Under the pieces are notes generated by a model. The model was not told where the DNA came from. It worked only from the letters and a program-made list of their open reading frames with translations, and made no database searches. Below, in pieces: positions 1-8,211 of a stretch of DNA of 64,000 nt. The stretch spans positions 124,001 through 188,000 of the forward strand of contig NZ_JAFCMM010000007.1 in assembly GCF_018131225.1 (NCBI RefSeq), read 5' to 3'. The position numbers and the translations under genes were made by a program. How positions within the stretch are numbered: the stretch's first letter is position 1; the number at the start of each line of letters is the position of its first letter. This DNA comes from Bradyrhizobium sp. U87765 SZCCT0048 (lineage in GTDB: Bacteria; Pseudomonadota; Alphaproteobacteria; Rhizobiales; Xanthobacteraceae).

Positions 1-172
1 CCAGCGCGATCAGGATGCGGCTGGCGTTGGGCGAGAGCTGCAGGCCGGCGCCGACCTCGGCGAGGCGCTCGGCGCGCTCCAGCACGGTGACGCGAAATCC
101 CTTCGACGCCAGCGCGAGGGCGGCGGTAAGCCCGCCGATGCCGGCGCCGGCGACGATGACGGGAATGCTCAG
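1..172 (-). CDS. FAD-dependent monooxygenase, N-terminal fragment (runs off the window)
   Basis: Only the first 57 or so codons are inside the window. They encode a beta-strand followed by the dinucleotide-binding motif GAGIGG, then an Ala-rich helix and the E-R pair that ends the second strand, and continue to the GLQLSPNAS motif. This is the N-terminus of group A (PHBH / salicylate hydroxylase type) flavoprotein monooxygenases. No ATG is available. A CTG at 172 follows AAGGA by about nine bases and gives the usual short lead before the Rossmann strand; a GTG at 196 is the alternative. The gene overlaps the stop of the upstream zinc-finger gene, so the two are probably co-transcribed. The substrate cannot be told from this piece. 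Confidence 0.8.
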   Translation of the reverse strand, partial: MSIPVIVAGAGIGGLTAALALASKGFRVTVLERAERLAEVGAGLQLSPNASRILIAL

Positions 173-414
173 GCCGCCTTGTCCTTCAGGCGGCACTCCG
201 GCGGACGGGATTCGCCGGCACCGAGATCGGCGGCGAAGCGATACAGCGTCGAGCAATACGGGCAGATGATCTCGCTGTCGTTGCCGAGATCGAGAAACAC
301 GTGCGGATGGTCGAACGGAGGATTGGCGCCCACGCACATGAACTCCCTCGCACCGATCTCAATGACCGGCACTCCGGCGTCATTGTGAAAGTGAGGAACG
401 ACGTGATCAGCCAT
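169..414 (-). CDS. zf-CHCC zinc-finger domain protein
   Basis: An 81-residue protein with the zf-CHCC signature: Cys27, His36/His38, then Cys51-Pro-Tyr-Cys54 followed by an aromatic LYRF strand. The family is related to the zinc-binding subunit of mitochondrial complex I (NDUFS6) and is widespread in alphaproteobacteria as a small stand-alone cytoplasmic protein whose exact role is unclear. It is full length for the family. Its stop codon overlaps the start region of the following flavoprotein gene, suggesting an operon. Family membership is fairly secure; function is not established. Confidence 0.85.
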   Translation of the reverse strand: MADHVVPHFHNDAGVPVIEIGAREFMCVGANPPFDHPHVFLDLGNDSEIICPYCSTLYRFAADLGAGESRPPECRLKDKAA

Positions 415-993
415 AACCTATCCACCTGTCCAGGCCGCGCCTGTCAAAAAGTCAATCGAGCGGGATGATGAGAACCCCGCGAAACTGCTCGGTTTCGCCG
501 GGTGCGCCGACGCGGCGCGCGGCACCATACTGACCTATTTCCCCGACTTCCAGACCAGTGGTGCGATGATCCGGAAATTCTCCCACGGCCGCGCAGGACG
601 CACGGTCCTGCAAGCCCGAAGGGTGTCCACGCCGGGCGGCGCGGGACATTGAACGCTGCTTGGCGAGACAGACATGGCGGCGCTTCCCGGCGACTTGCAC
701 CATGGAAATTCGACACAATGTTGTCGTTCTGGAGAAGCCCTCCTTTCGTCGGCCAGGCGGAGCGAATGGATGATGTTCCCTGACCGCTCGGTCGCCGCAA
801 GGACGGCGGCAAGGCGACGAAAACCGCATTGGAATCAGGATACATGCGCCGATGGCGGAGCGCCGGGCGAGGCGGTTGCAGGCGGCGGGAGGCGCGCGCT
901 TGTGGAGCGCACTAGACTTAAGTCAGGGGCATGCCGGCGCGCGGTGTCGGAGCCCCTGAGATGAACGGCGCGGGGACGCGGAGAGAGCTGCAG
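415..993. other. No gene recognised between the zinc-finger gene and the next membrane protein gene
   Basis: This stretch of about 580 bases has overlapping open frames on both strands, but their translations are Arg/Pro-rich, without a domain, signal peptide or good ribosome-binding site. I see no tRNA, terminator with a T-tract or repeat. It presumably carries promoters for the flanking divergent genes. Confidence 0.5.
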
Positions 994-2199
994 ATGCGAA
1001 TCGCCGGAAGAACGATCGCCGGACGACCGTTTGCGCGCCCATCGGTGACGGCGGCCGTTGCAGGCGGCGTGATGTGCGCGGCCATGCTGGCTGCGCTGTG
1101 GCCACAGGCGCGCGGCGCCGCAGCGCTGCTGTGGGCCCAGGACGATCCGGTTGCGCTTGCCGACATCGGCGTGGTTTCCGCGCTGCCGGATACGGCGGCC
1201 GTGGTCCGTCGGGTCGACGAGGCGCTCGCGGCCGACGATGCCGAGCTGGCGCAGAGTTTTGTCGACCTGGCGAAAGCCCGGCGCATCGCCGTGCCGGATG
1301 AACTCGCGACGCGCGTCGCCGATGCGGTCGCGGCGGAGCAATCCACAGGCGCCATCGCGTGGCGTTTCGCCAGCGGTCTCGTCACCGGCGAGGCCAACGA
1401 TCTCGCCAGTCTGTCCGGCACGGTGGCCGGCGATCTCTTCGTGTTCGGCGACGTGCGCGATGTGGTGCGTGAGGGCAAGCGCATTGCGGTGGGCGAGGAG
1501 CCCGATCGCCTGATTCTCGGGCTTGCGGCCGCGGGCCTTGCGGTGACCGCGGCGACGTATCTCTCCGTCGGCAGCGCGACGCCGGTGCGCGCCGGCCTGA
1601 CCCTCGTCAAGGATGCCCGCAAGACCGGTCGGCTCGGCGCCGGCCTTGCCAGCTGGGCCGGGCGTTCGGCGCGCGAGGTGGTGGATGCGCCGCGCCTGCA
1701 GCGGGCGCTCGAAACCGCGTCGGTGAGCCGTCCCGGCGAGAGCGCGGCGGCGCTGCGCGCGGCATTTCGTGCCGACAAGGCGGAATCGTTGCTGCGTGTT
1801 GCCAAGGATGTCGGCCGCATCGGTGAGAAGGCCGGCACGCATGGCGCGCTGGATGCGCTGCGCGTTGCGGACGGACCCAGGGATATGGCGCGTGCGGCGC
1901 GGCTTGCCGAAAAAAAGGGCAGCCAGACCCGCGCGATCATCAAGCTGCTCGGGCGCGGCGCGCTGCTGCTCGCCAGCGGCGCGTTCAATCTCGCGCTGTG
2001 GCTGTTCAGTGCGGTCATGATGCTGTTCGGCATGGTCGCCTCGATCAAGTCGGGCACCGAGCGGGCGACGTTGTGGTGGCTGCGTCGCGCCAGGGCGCGC
2101 CGGGCGCGTCGCGCGGCTGCCATCGCCACGACAGGCTCCGCTGCCATGTTCTCCCCGCCGGCCGGTCTGCCGCCTCCGGCCCTTGCCGCGTCCGCCTAA
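994..2199 (+). CDS. Hypothetical membrane protein
   Basis: About 401 residues. An N-terminal hydrophobic segment (around residues 15-35, rich in Ala, Met and Val) could be a signal anchor. Two further hydrophobic stretches follow: one near residues 168-185 (LILGLAAAGLAVTAATYL) and a long one around 325-355 that includes LLASGAFNLALWLF. Between them is an Ala/Arg-rich helical region. The ATG at 994 is preceded by GGAGAG at good spacing; ATG 961 and GTG 931 are in-frame alternatives. The C-terminus is highly basic (RRARARRARRAA) and then Pro/Ala-rich. I recognise no domain; the gene stands alone between convergent and co-directional neighbours. Confidence 0.7.
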   Translation: MRIAGRTIAGRPFARPSVTAAVAGGVMCAAMLAALWPQARGAAALLWAQDDPVALADIGVVSALPDTAAVVRRVDEALAADDAELAQSFVDLAKARRIAVPDELATRVADAVAAEQSTGAIAWRFASGLVTGEANDLASLSGTVAGDLFVFGDVRDVVREGKRIAVGEEPDRLILGLAAAGLAVTAATYLSVGSATPVRAGLTLVKDARKTGRLGAGLASWAGRSAREVVDAPRLQRALETASVSRPGESAAALRAAFRADKAESLLRVAKDVGRIGEKAGTHGALDALRVADGPRDMARAARLAEKKGSQTRAIIKLLGRGALLLASGAFNLALWLFSAVMMLFGMVASIKSGTERATLWWLRRARARRARRAAAIATTGSAAMFSPPAGLPPPALAASA

Positions 2200-2246
2200 A
2201 TTGACTAGGCCGGTCGCCGTCTTCCCCTCAACAATGGATTGGTTCG

Positions 2247-2999
2247 ATGCCGAGCTTTCACAACGGCAACGTTGAAATCGCGTATCTCGACGAAGGCGAG
2301 GGGGACCCGATCCTGCTCATTCACGGCTTTGCCTCGAGCAAGAACGTCAACTGGGTCTATCCCGGGTGGACGTCCGAGCTGACCAAGGCCGGACGCCGCG
2401 TCATCGCCATCGACAACCGTGGCCATGGCGAGTCGACCAAGCTCTACGATGCCGAGGACTATCACATCGGCACCATGGCCGCCGACGCGCGCGCGCTGCT
2501 CGATCATCTCGGCATCGCGCGTGCCGACATCATGGGCTACTCGATGGGCGGGCGCATCACCGCCTACCTCGCCTACAGCGTGCCGGAGCGCGTGCGCTCG
2601 GCGGTGCTCGGCGGCATCGGCATGGGCCTGATCGCCGGCGGCGGTCCCGGCGAGAATGTCGCGAAGGCGCTCGAGGCCGACGATCTCGCCGATGTCACCG
2701 ATCCGATGGGGCGCACCTTCCGTGCGTTCGCCGACCAGACGCGGTCCGATCGCCGCGCGCTCGCCGCGTGCCTGCGCGGCTCACGTCGCCTGATGTCGCG
2801 GGAGGAGGCGGCGGCGATTGCGGTGCCGACGCTGATCGCGGTCGGCACCACCGATGACGTCGCCGGCTCCGCCCATGCCCTCGGCGAGGTCATCACCCAG
2901 GCGCAGGTGCTGGACATTCCGGACCGCGATCACATGCGCGCGGTGGGCGATCGCGTCTACAAGGCCGGCGTGCGCGATTTCCTCGCCCGGCGCCCCTGA
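2247..2999 (+). CDS. Alpha/beta-hydrolase fold protein
   Basis: A 250-residue alpha/beta hydrolase. The oxyanion-hole motif HGFAS is at residues 26-30, the strand-loop motif DNRGHG at 56-61, and the nucleophile elbow GYSMGG at 97-102 with Ser99 as nucleophile. A catalytic Asp (TTDDVAG, near 200) and a His (DRDHMRAV, near 229) complete the triad. There is no signal peptide, so it should be cytoplasmic. Length and motif spacing match esterase/haloperoxidase-like family members. The substrate is unknown and nothing next to it indicates a pathway. Confidence 0.87.
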   Translation: MPSFHNGNVEIAYLDEGEGDPILLIHGFASSKNVNWVYPGWTSELTKAGRRVIAIDNRGHGESTKLYDAEDYHIGTMAADARALLDHLGIARADIMGYSMGGRITAYLAYSVPERVRSAVLGGIGMGLIAGGGPGENVAKALEADDLADVTDPMGRTFRAFADQTRSDRRALAACLRGSRRLMSREEAAAIAVPTLIAVGTTDDVAGSAHALGEVITQAQVLDIPDRDHMRAVGDRVYKAGVRDFLARRP

Positions 3000-3218
3000 G
3001 CGCGGCGCAGCATGGCCCACATGACGCTGGCGCAGGCGTGGCGCTGCGTATCATCCGGAAGTCTATGATTTCCTGAAAGGTTTCCGTCGTTATGGTCCGC
3101 CGGCTGGAACCCGGGTGTGGGCCCGGGAACAGCATGCTCGTAACCACAGTTGCGGGATTGTCGTCTGTCCGAGACGGATTATGTGATAGGTTCCTTCTCC
3201 CACAGGGCTTCCGGGTAA

Positions 3219-4058
3219 ATGAAAATGGCGAAAACGCAGCTGGACGCACATCCGACGCTTGTCACCGTCGATCCGATCTGGACACGCGTGCGCGCGGAGG
3301 CGGAAGATATCGTCCGGCGCGAGCCCGAGCTCGCGACCTTCATCTATGCCAACATCCTGCATCACGAGCGTCTCGAGCAGGCGGTGGTGCACCGCATTTC
3401 CGAGCGCCTCGACCATGCCGCGCTGTCAGGCGATCTCATCCGCCAGACCTATGACGAGGCGCTGCGTGACGAGCCCGATCTCGGCAACGCCTTCCGCGCC
3501 GATCTCGTCGCGGTGTTCGACCGCGATCCGGCAACCTCGCGCTTCATCGATCCGCTGCTGTACTTCAAGGGCTTCCATGCCATCCAGGCGCATCGTCTGG
3601 CGCACTGGCTGCTGAACAAGGGGCGCAAGGATTTCGCCTACTATGTCCAGAGCCGCTCCTCGGCCGCGTTCCAGACCGACATCAATCCGGCGGCGCGCAT
3701 CGGCCGCGGCATCTTCCTCGATCATGCCACCGGCCTGGTCGTCGGCGAGACCGCGGTGATCGAGGACGATGTCTCGATCCTGCATGGCGTCACCCTCGGT
3801 GGCACCGGCAAGGAGAACGAGGACCGTCATCCCAAGGTGCGTTATGGCGTGATGATCGGCGCCGGCGCCAAGATCCTCGGCAACATCGAGGTCGGCCACT
3901 GCGCGCGTATCGCCGCCGGCTCGGTCGTGGTGAAGCCGGTTCCCAACAATGTCACGGTTGCCGGCGTGCCGGCCAAGGTCGTGGGCACCGCTGGCTGTTC
4001 CGAGCCGTCGCGCACCATGAACCAGATGCTCAACGCCGGCTTCGACGCGTCGATCTGA
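3219..4058 (+). CDS. cysE: Serine O-acetyltransferase
   Basis: A 279-residue homologue of CysE, which transfers acetyl from acetyl-CoA to L-serine to give O-acetylserine, the carbon skeleton for cysteine. The N-terminal helical domain (residues 1-140) includes the family motifs DPA and the KGFHAIQAHRLAHWL stretch. The C-terminal left-handed beta-helix contains DINPAARIG, DHATGLVVGET, SILHGVTLGGTG and the ending hexapeptides AGSVVVKPVP and AGVPAKVVG. The catalytic His residues in the DHATG and LHGVT motifs are present. Start at the first ATG after a promoter-sized gap. Feedback inhibition by cysteine is typical of the family, but the C-terminal tail is divergent and cannot be used to judge this. 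Confidence 0.96.
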   Translation: MKMAKTQLDAHPTLVTVDPIWTRVRAEAEDIVRREPELATFIYANILHHERLEQAVVHRISERLDHAALSGDLIRQTYDEALRDEPDLGNAFRADLVAVFDRDPATSRFIDPLLYFKGFHAIQAHRLAHWLLNKGRKDFAYYVQSRSSAAFQTDINPAARIGRGIFLDHATGLVVGETAVIEDDVSILHGVTLGGTGKENEDRHPKVRYGVMIGAGAKILGNIEVGHCARIAAGSVVVKPVPNNVTVAGVPAKVVGTAGCSEPSRTMNQMLNAGFDASI

Positions 4059-4264
4059 GGACCGGATCTGACGGCCGGTTCTGACGGCGGCGCGTCTGCT
4101 TTGCGACGCGCGCATGTCGTTTCCGCGCCACCATGGCGGCGCGTGTCGATTTGCTGTTTGCAAGTGCGCAGCGTTCGCCGCGGCCGTGGACAACGGGACG
4201 ATTTGGCTCTGGCGGTCGGCTGCGGTTCGGCTTAAACCCTGCGCATCCCTTTCAGCTGTTGGAG

Positions 4265-4492
4265 ATGCCCGTGGACGTGAAGGAAGTCAGGAAGCTCGAC
4301 GCCTATTTGAAGCGTCTGTTCGGCAACCCCAAGATTCGCGTGGTGCCGCGGCCGAAGAAGGACGATTCCGCCGAGGTCTATATCGGCGAGGAGTTCATCG
4401 GCGTGCTGTTCGTCGACGACGAGGACGATGATCGTTCGTTCCAGCTCCAGGTCGCCATTCTCGAGAGCGATCTCGAAGACGCCGCCGACTGA
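4265..4492 (+). CDS. DUF3126 family small protein
   Basis: A 75-residue protein of the DUF3126 family. It begins with a helix (VKEVRKLDAYLKRLFG), continues with a basic strand (RVVPRPKKDDSAEVYIGE) and ends in an acidic, strand-forming half (FVDDEDDDRSF, then ILESDLEDAAD). The family is small, alphaproteobacterial, single-domain and of unknown function, and is probably cytoplasmic. ATG 4265 follows TTGGAG closely. A strong intrinsic terminator lies about 50 bases after the stop, so this is likely a monocistronic gene. Confidence 0.88.
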   Translation: MPVDVKEVRKLDAYLKRLFGNPKIRVVPRPKKDDSAEVYIGEEFIGVLFVDDEDDDRSFQLQVAILESDLEDAAD

Positions 4493-4539
4493 ACCCGGCG
4501 CATGCGCCTGCCGGACATTCCGGCGGGTCTGCCTTCATC

Positions 4540-4575
4540 ACGCGCGCGCGCCCACGGGCCGCGCGCGTTTGTTTT
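4540..4575 (+). terminator. Rho-independent terminator after the DUF3126 gene
   Basis: A GC-rich inverted repeat (ACGCGCGCG paired with CGCGCGCGT, loop CGCCCACGGG) is followed directly by TTTGTTTT. It sits in the convergent gap after the DUF3126 stop. Confidence 0.8.
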
Positions 4576-4588
4576 GCAAGGGGAGCGA

Positions 4589-5287
4589 TCAGCCCTTGTG
4601 GATCTGGGTGACCAGGCGGTCCATCGCGGTTGCCACGGAGCGCCAGTCGTCGAGCCAGCTCCGCGGAAAGCGGAAGGTGAGATCGGCGCCGCCGATGCGG
4701 CGTTCGCTCAGGCACATGCCCGGAGTTTCGCCGTCGCGGGTGCAGCGCGCGACGAGGCGGGGCGTCGCGGCGACATAGAGGTCCTCGTTGGCGTAGGGCG
4801 AGTTGTCGCGGAACGGCTGCAGGCTGAGGCCGTCGCTGCCGCGCGCAGCGCCGGCGGCGAGGTAGCGCGGATAGATGGTGCGCTCGCGCTCCTCCGGCGC
4901 CAGCGCATCGTTGTGTGCGGCGATCGACAGGAACACCACCTGGATGGTCTGCGGTGCACTCTCGACCGTGTCGGCGGTGACATGGCGCGGCTGCTCGCCC
5001 GGGGCGAGGGAGGGGTAGGCGAAGGAGAGGTCGACGCGGTCCTGCGGTCCGGTGTGGCGCTGCACCTTCATCCGCACGCTGTCGGTCGGAACGTCGAAGA
5101 TGGTGCCGCCGACGCTGATCGGCAGGCGCGACGGATCGATCGCGCTGCCGCCCGAGGTCCAGGTCGGCCACAGCAGATAGGTCACCGCCGCGATCGCCGC
5201 GCCGCCGATGGCGACAGACACCAGCATCGGCAGGGCATGACCACGGCCCGCGCCGCGCCGGCGCCCGGGAACTGAAAGCAACGTCAT
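4589..5287 (-). CDS. Hypothetical single-pass membrane protein
   Basis: About 232 residues. A basic N-terminus is followed by one membrane segment (residues about 20-40, MLVSVAIGGAAIAAVTYLLW) and a roughly 190-residue domain predicted to be extracytoplasmic, containing two cysteines (ARCTRD and GMCLSE) that could form a disulfide. Motifs such as GTIFDVPTDSVRMKV and LTFRFPRSWL suggest a beta-rich domain. ATG 5287 is preferred over GTG 5290. The gene is transcribed convergently toward DUF3126. A TTAA-N7-TTAAC box on its coding strand lies about 115 bases upstream. No family recognised. Confidence 0.72.
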   Translation of the reverse strand: MTLLSVPGRRRGAGRGHALPMLVSVAIGGAAIAAVTYLLWPTWTSGGSAIDPSRLPISVGGTIFDVPTDSVRMKVQRHTGPQDRVDLSFAYPSLAPGEQPRHVTADTVESAPQTIQVVFLSIAAHNDALAPEERERTIYPRYLAAGAARGSDGLSLQPFRDNSPYANEDLYVAATPRLVARCTRDGETPGMCLSERRIGGADLTFRFPRSWLDDWRSVATAMDRLVTQIHKG

Positions 5288-5399
5288 CACAACCGCAACG
5301 ATCGAGGGGCGAATCGGGGGGAGTATGCCACGGCCACCCGCGCGATAGCGCCGGGCATGCGGCCCGAGCCATGCCGCCGCCGCGGTTCCTGCCGGACGC

Positions 5400-5415
5400 G
5401 TTAACCCTTTCTTAA
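5400..5415 (-). promoter_or_regulatory. CtrA-type box (TTAA-N7-TTAAC)
   Basis: On the minus strand the sequence reads TTAAGAAAGGGTTAAC, a full match to the CtrA consensus TTAA-N7-TTAAC. It lies between two divergent membrane protein genes, about 113 bases from one start codon and 88 from the other. Binding by CtrA is inferred only from the consensus. Confidence 0.5.
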
Positions 5416-5503
5416 GGATGAGCTGGCGCTGGCCGGCGGGTTTTGCGAAGCAGAGGGGCCGGGCGGTCCAGCCCGCGTGCGAGGCGGATAACGGGGAAGC
5501 CAG

Positions 5504-5833
5504 ATGTCGCCGGACGTGTTCAATTCGCTGTTCTCGCTCCTGATCGGCTTCGCGCTCGCCGGCGCCCTGACCAGCGGTTACCAGGTGCTTTCCGACCGCC
5601 CCGCCGGCTTCGGCCTGCTGGCGCAGGGCGTTGCCCCCAGCACCTTCGCCGCCGTGCCCTTCCTGGTGTTCGCTGCGCCCTTCATCATCATGCGCAACAC
5701 CGTGCGCGGCCGCCGCATCGAGAACCGCCGCGTCGAGTTCGTGATGCTGGCGACCGTTCTCGCCGGCTTCTGGAGCATGATGTGCGGCACCGTCTTCCTG
5801 CGCGTGCTGCAGATGGCGGGCATGTTCGCCTGA
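5504..5833 (+). CDS. Small integral membrane protein, function unknown
   Basis: A 109-residue hydrophobic protein with three probable membrane helices: residues 5-25 (FNSLFSLLIGFALAGALTSG), 42-62 (GVAPSTFAAVPFLVFAAPFI) and 80-105 (VMLATVLAGFWSMMCGTVFL). A positively charged loop (RNTVRGRRIENRR) after the second helix should be cytoplasmic. ATG 5504 is preceded by GGGGAAG. I recognise no named family. The downstream gamma carbonic anhydrase gene is co-directional about 100 bases away. Confidence 0.75.
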   Translation: MSPDVFNSLFSLLIGFALAGALTSGYQVLSDRPAGFGLLAQGVAPSTFAAVPFLVFAAPFIIMRNTVRGRRIENRRVEFVMLATVLAGFWSMMCGTVFLRVLQMAGMFA

Positions 5834-5934
5834 CCCTCGCGAGGCCTCTCGCCTTCTCCTTGTATTCCATGGCAGTCTGAAGCCTACGCGGACGACGCGC
5901 GGTCAATTTCTGCTGTTCTCAACGAAGGCGCGGT

Positions 5935-6465
5935 ATGGCGATCTATGAACTCGACGGGCGCTCGCCCCAGTTTCCTGCGGACGGACATTACTTCATCGCC
6001 GACAGCGCCGAGGTGATCGGCAACGTCCGGCTCGCGGCCGATACCAGCATCTGGTTCGGCTGCGTGCTGCGCGGCGACAACGAGCTGATCGACATCGGCG
6101 AGGGCTCGAACGTCCAGGACAACTGCACCTTCCATACCGACCCCGGCTTCCCGATGACCATCGGCCGCAACTGCACCATTGGCCACAACGTCATCCTGCA
6201 CGGCTGCACCGTCGAGGACGGCGCGCTGATCGGCATGGGCGCGATCGTCATGAACGGCGCGCGCATCGGCAAGGGCTGCGTGGTTGGTGCCGGCGCGGTG
6301 GTCACCGAGGGCAAGGTGTTTCCCGACCACTCGCTGATCGTCGGCGCGCCGGCGAAGGCGATCCGCACCCTCGACCCCGAGCAATCCAGGGCGCTGCTCG
6401 GCGGCGCGGCGCGCTATGTCGAGAACGGCAAGCGCTTCAAGGCCGGCCTCAAGCGGATCGGCTGA
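5935..6465 (+). CDS. Gamma carbonic anhydrase family protein
   Basis: A 176-residue left-handed beta-helix protein of the gamma carbonic anhydrase / PaaY / YrdA group. Repeated hexapeptides run from residue 22 to about 145 (AEVIGNVRLAADTSIW, ARIGKGCVVGAGAVV). The three zinc-ligand histidines are present in FHTDP (His67), IGHNVILHG (His84 and His89). It could be a CO2 hydratase or a related zinc enzyme; most bacterial members lack a proven substrate. It is followed 23 bases later by the DOPA-dioxygenase-like gene, and the two are probably co-transcribed. Confidence 0.9.
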   Translation: MAIYELDGRSPQFPADGHYFIADSAEVIGNVRLAADTSIWFGCVLRGDNELIDIGEGSNVQDNCTFHTDPGFPMTIGRNCTIGHNVILHGCTVEDGALIGMGAIVMNGARIGKGCVVGAGAVVTEGKVFPDHSLIVGAPAKAIRTLDPEQSRALLGGAARYVENGKRFKAGLKRIG

Positions 6466-6488
6466 AGCGGGGACAGGGAGACGAGACG

Positions 6489-6911
6489 ATGACGTCATCA
6501 GCTCAAGCCGCGCCGCGGCCGCTCGCCGAGATCGCGAGCTACCATGCCCATGTCTACTACGATCCGAACACCTCGCGCGCGGCCGCCGAGCGGCTGCGCA
6601 CGCTGATCGGCGAACGCTTCGTGGTGCGGCTCGGTAACTGGCATGACGTCAAGGTCGGGCCGCATGATCAGGCGATGTACCAGGTCGCGTTCGCCAATGA
6701 CGTGTTCGCGACGCTGGTGCCGTGGCTGATGCTCAACCATGCCGGCCTCAGCATCCTGATCCATCCCAACACCACCAACCCGCGGCGCGATCATCTCGTC
6801 GATCCCCTGTGGATCGGCAAGCCGCTTCTCGTCCACGGCGACAAGCTGCCGGAGCACGACGAGGCGGAAGAGCCGCTCGCGCCGAACACCACGCCGCATC
6901 TGCCGGCGTAG
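6489..6911 (+). CDS. DOPA 4,5-dioxygenase family protein
   Basis: A 140-residue protein of the DOPA 4,5-dioxygenase family, small metal-dependent extradiol-type enzymes named after the fungal and plant betalain enzymes. Visible hallmarks are YHAHVYYDP near residue 19, GPHDQAMYQVAF and LSILIHPNT with conserved histidines. Bacterial members usually have no demonstrated substrate, so catechol cleavage is only family-based. GGGAGACGAGACG precedes the ATG. It lies directly after the carbonic-anhydrase-like gene, with which it likely shares a transcript. Confidence 0.88.
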   Translation: MTSSAQAAPRPLAEIASYHAHVYYDPNTSRAAAERLRTLIGERFVVRLGNWHDVKVGPHDQAMYQVAFANDVFATLVPWLMLNHAGLSILIHPNTTNPRRDHLVDPLWIGKPLLVHGDKLPEHDEAEEPLAPNTTPHLPA

Positions 6912-6977
6912 GCCATTTCAGAACGACGATTGCTGCAAGTCCATATTTCAACACCAGAGAGTGCCGGGGACGTTTTC

Positions 6978-8090
6978 ATGACAGGGATGGGAGATCGGGC
7001 GCACGCGTGGTTGCGCGCGCCGTTGATGTGGCTTGCCGCAGGCGCAGCCGTGCTGCTGACGGTGGCGTCGGCGAATGCCGCGGCGATGCGTTTTGCGGTC
7101 GCCGGCAATGGCGGCAATTGCGTCGGTTGCGAATGGATCGCTGCGGATGGCGACATCACCGCGCAGACGCCCGACGATTTCGCCGCGTTCCTGAAGAAGA
7201 ACTCCGACCTCGGTGTGCAGCCGTCGATGACGTTGAATTCGACAGTTGGCGACATCGGCGCGGCAATGAAGCTCGGCGAGTTGATGCGCGCGGCGCGCAT
7301 CCAGGTGAGCGTCGGCCGCTCCAATGTCAACTTCGACGATCCCTCGAAAAACTTTCCACACGAGGATCTGCCGGGCGCCAAATGCTTCGGCGCGTGCGTC
7401 TTTGCTTTTCTCGGCGGGGCGGGGCGTATCGCCAAGGCCGGTGACATCGGCGTGCAGCCCTTCGCTACCGCAGGCACGGTAATGCCGTCCGACAAACCGC
7501 CTGTGTCGGGCGAGGCCGCGTCCCTGCAGCGTTTCGCGGCGGTGCTCGACTACAGCATTCGCATGGGGGCCGATGCGCGCCTGGTGTCGCTTGCGGCCGG
7601 CGCGGCTGACGTTCGCATCTTGACCGACACCGAACTCACCGATCTCAAGATCGCCTGGAACGAGAACAAGATGTCGGGATGGCGGCTCGAGCCCTACGGC
7701 AAGGGGGCCATTGCTTTCGCGAAATCGGCGGACGAGCGGACGACGGTGACGCTGTATTGCGACGCCGGCAGCAAGCGCTTCGCTCTGGTGACGCGCGAGG
7801 ACGGCACGCCGCCGGACCAGGCCAAGCAGCTGTTCGCCACACTGACGGGCGTCTCGGCGTTCGGCAAGGAGGTGAAGATGGACGGCGTGAGCCTGCAGAT
7901 CAAGCCGAAGGGCTATGCGGTGCGGGTCGCGCTGCCGGCCGACATCGACTGGCGGCGGCAGACCGTGGAGACGCTGTCGATCGACATCGTCGACACCGCG
8001 CCGTCGGCGTCGCGCAGCTTCCTGCAGGCCTACATGGCGTTGACGAGCCTTGCCTCGACCACGTCCGTCGCCTTCCGCAATTGCATCTGA
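6978..8090 (+). CDS. Secreted ClpP-fold-like protein lacking catalytic residues
   Basis: About 370 residues with an N-terminal signal peptide ending near ANA-AA (residue 36). The middle region aligns by eye with the secreted ClpP-like protein at 27137-28084: both have a TADTPQ/TAQTPD-type strand, a Cys-x-x-x-Cys segment and an equivalent next strand. Here the nucleophile position in C136-F-G138-A-C140 is Gly where the other protein has Ser157, the Gly-Gly oxyanion loop reads NSTVGDI instead of DSSGGSV, and the His position is Gln160 (GVQP against RVHQ). The C-terminal 170 residues are an additional domain I do not recognise. GGGGACGTTTTC precedes ATG 6978. It is probably periplasmic and non-catalytic. 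Confidence 0.75.
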   Translation: MTGMGDRAHAWLRAPLMWLAAGAAVLLTVASANAAAMRFAVAGNGGNCVGCEWIAADGDITAQTPDDFAAFLKKNSDLGVQPSMTLNSTVGDIGAAMKLGELMRAARIQVSVGRSNVNFDDPSKNFPHEDLPGAKCFGACVFAFLGGAGRIAKAGDIGVQPFATAGTVMPSDKPPVSGEAASLQRFAAVLDYSIRMGADARLVSLAAGAADVRILTDTELTDLKIAWNENKMSGWRLEPYGKGAIAFAKSADERTTVTLYCDAGSKRFALVTREDGTPPDQAKQLFATLTGVSAFGKEVKMDGVSLQIKPKGYAVRVALPADIDWRRQTVETLSIDIVDTAPSASRSFLQAYMALTSLASTTSVAFRNCI

Positions 8091-8108
8091 TCATCCCCCA
8101 AAAGGGGT

Positions 8109-8138
8109 GCGGCCAGCTCTTGGGGGAGAGCTGGCCGC
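8109..8138. terminator. Strong hairpin between convergent genes, possible bidirectional terminator
   Basis: A 12-bp perfect inverted repeat (GCGGCCAGCTCT / AGAGCTGGCCGC) with a TGGGGG loop lies between the two convergent stop codons. It lacks a T-tract on either side, so intrinsic termination is uncertain. Confidence 0.45.
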
Positions 8139-8211
8139 GCGCGAACCGGTCTGGGACGGGGAGGGGTGGGGATGTGACCGGCCGCGGGTCTCGTGGCTTG
8201 TGGATTTCGGA

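Noticed and set aside
452..829. Open frames on both strands in the gap after the zinc-finger gene
   Set aside because: The translations are Arg/Pro-rich, without a domain, and the frames overlap one another with no ribosome-binding sites.
3092..3218. Possible leader peptide upstream of cysE
   Set aside because: A short frame and a CCCGGG palindrome are present, but there is only one Cys codon near it and no T-tract terminator.
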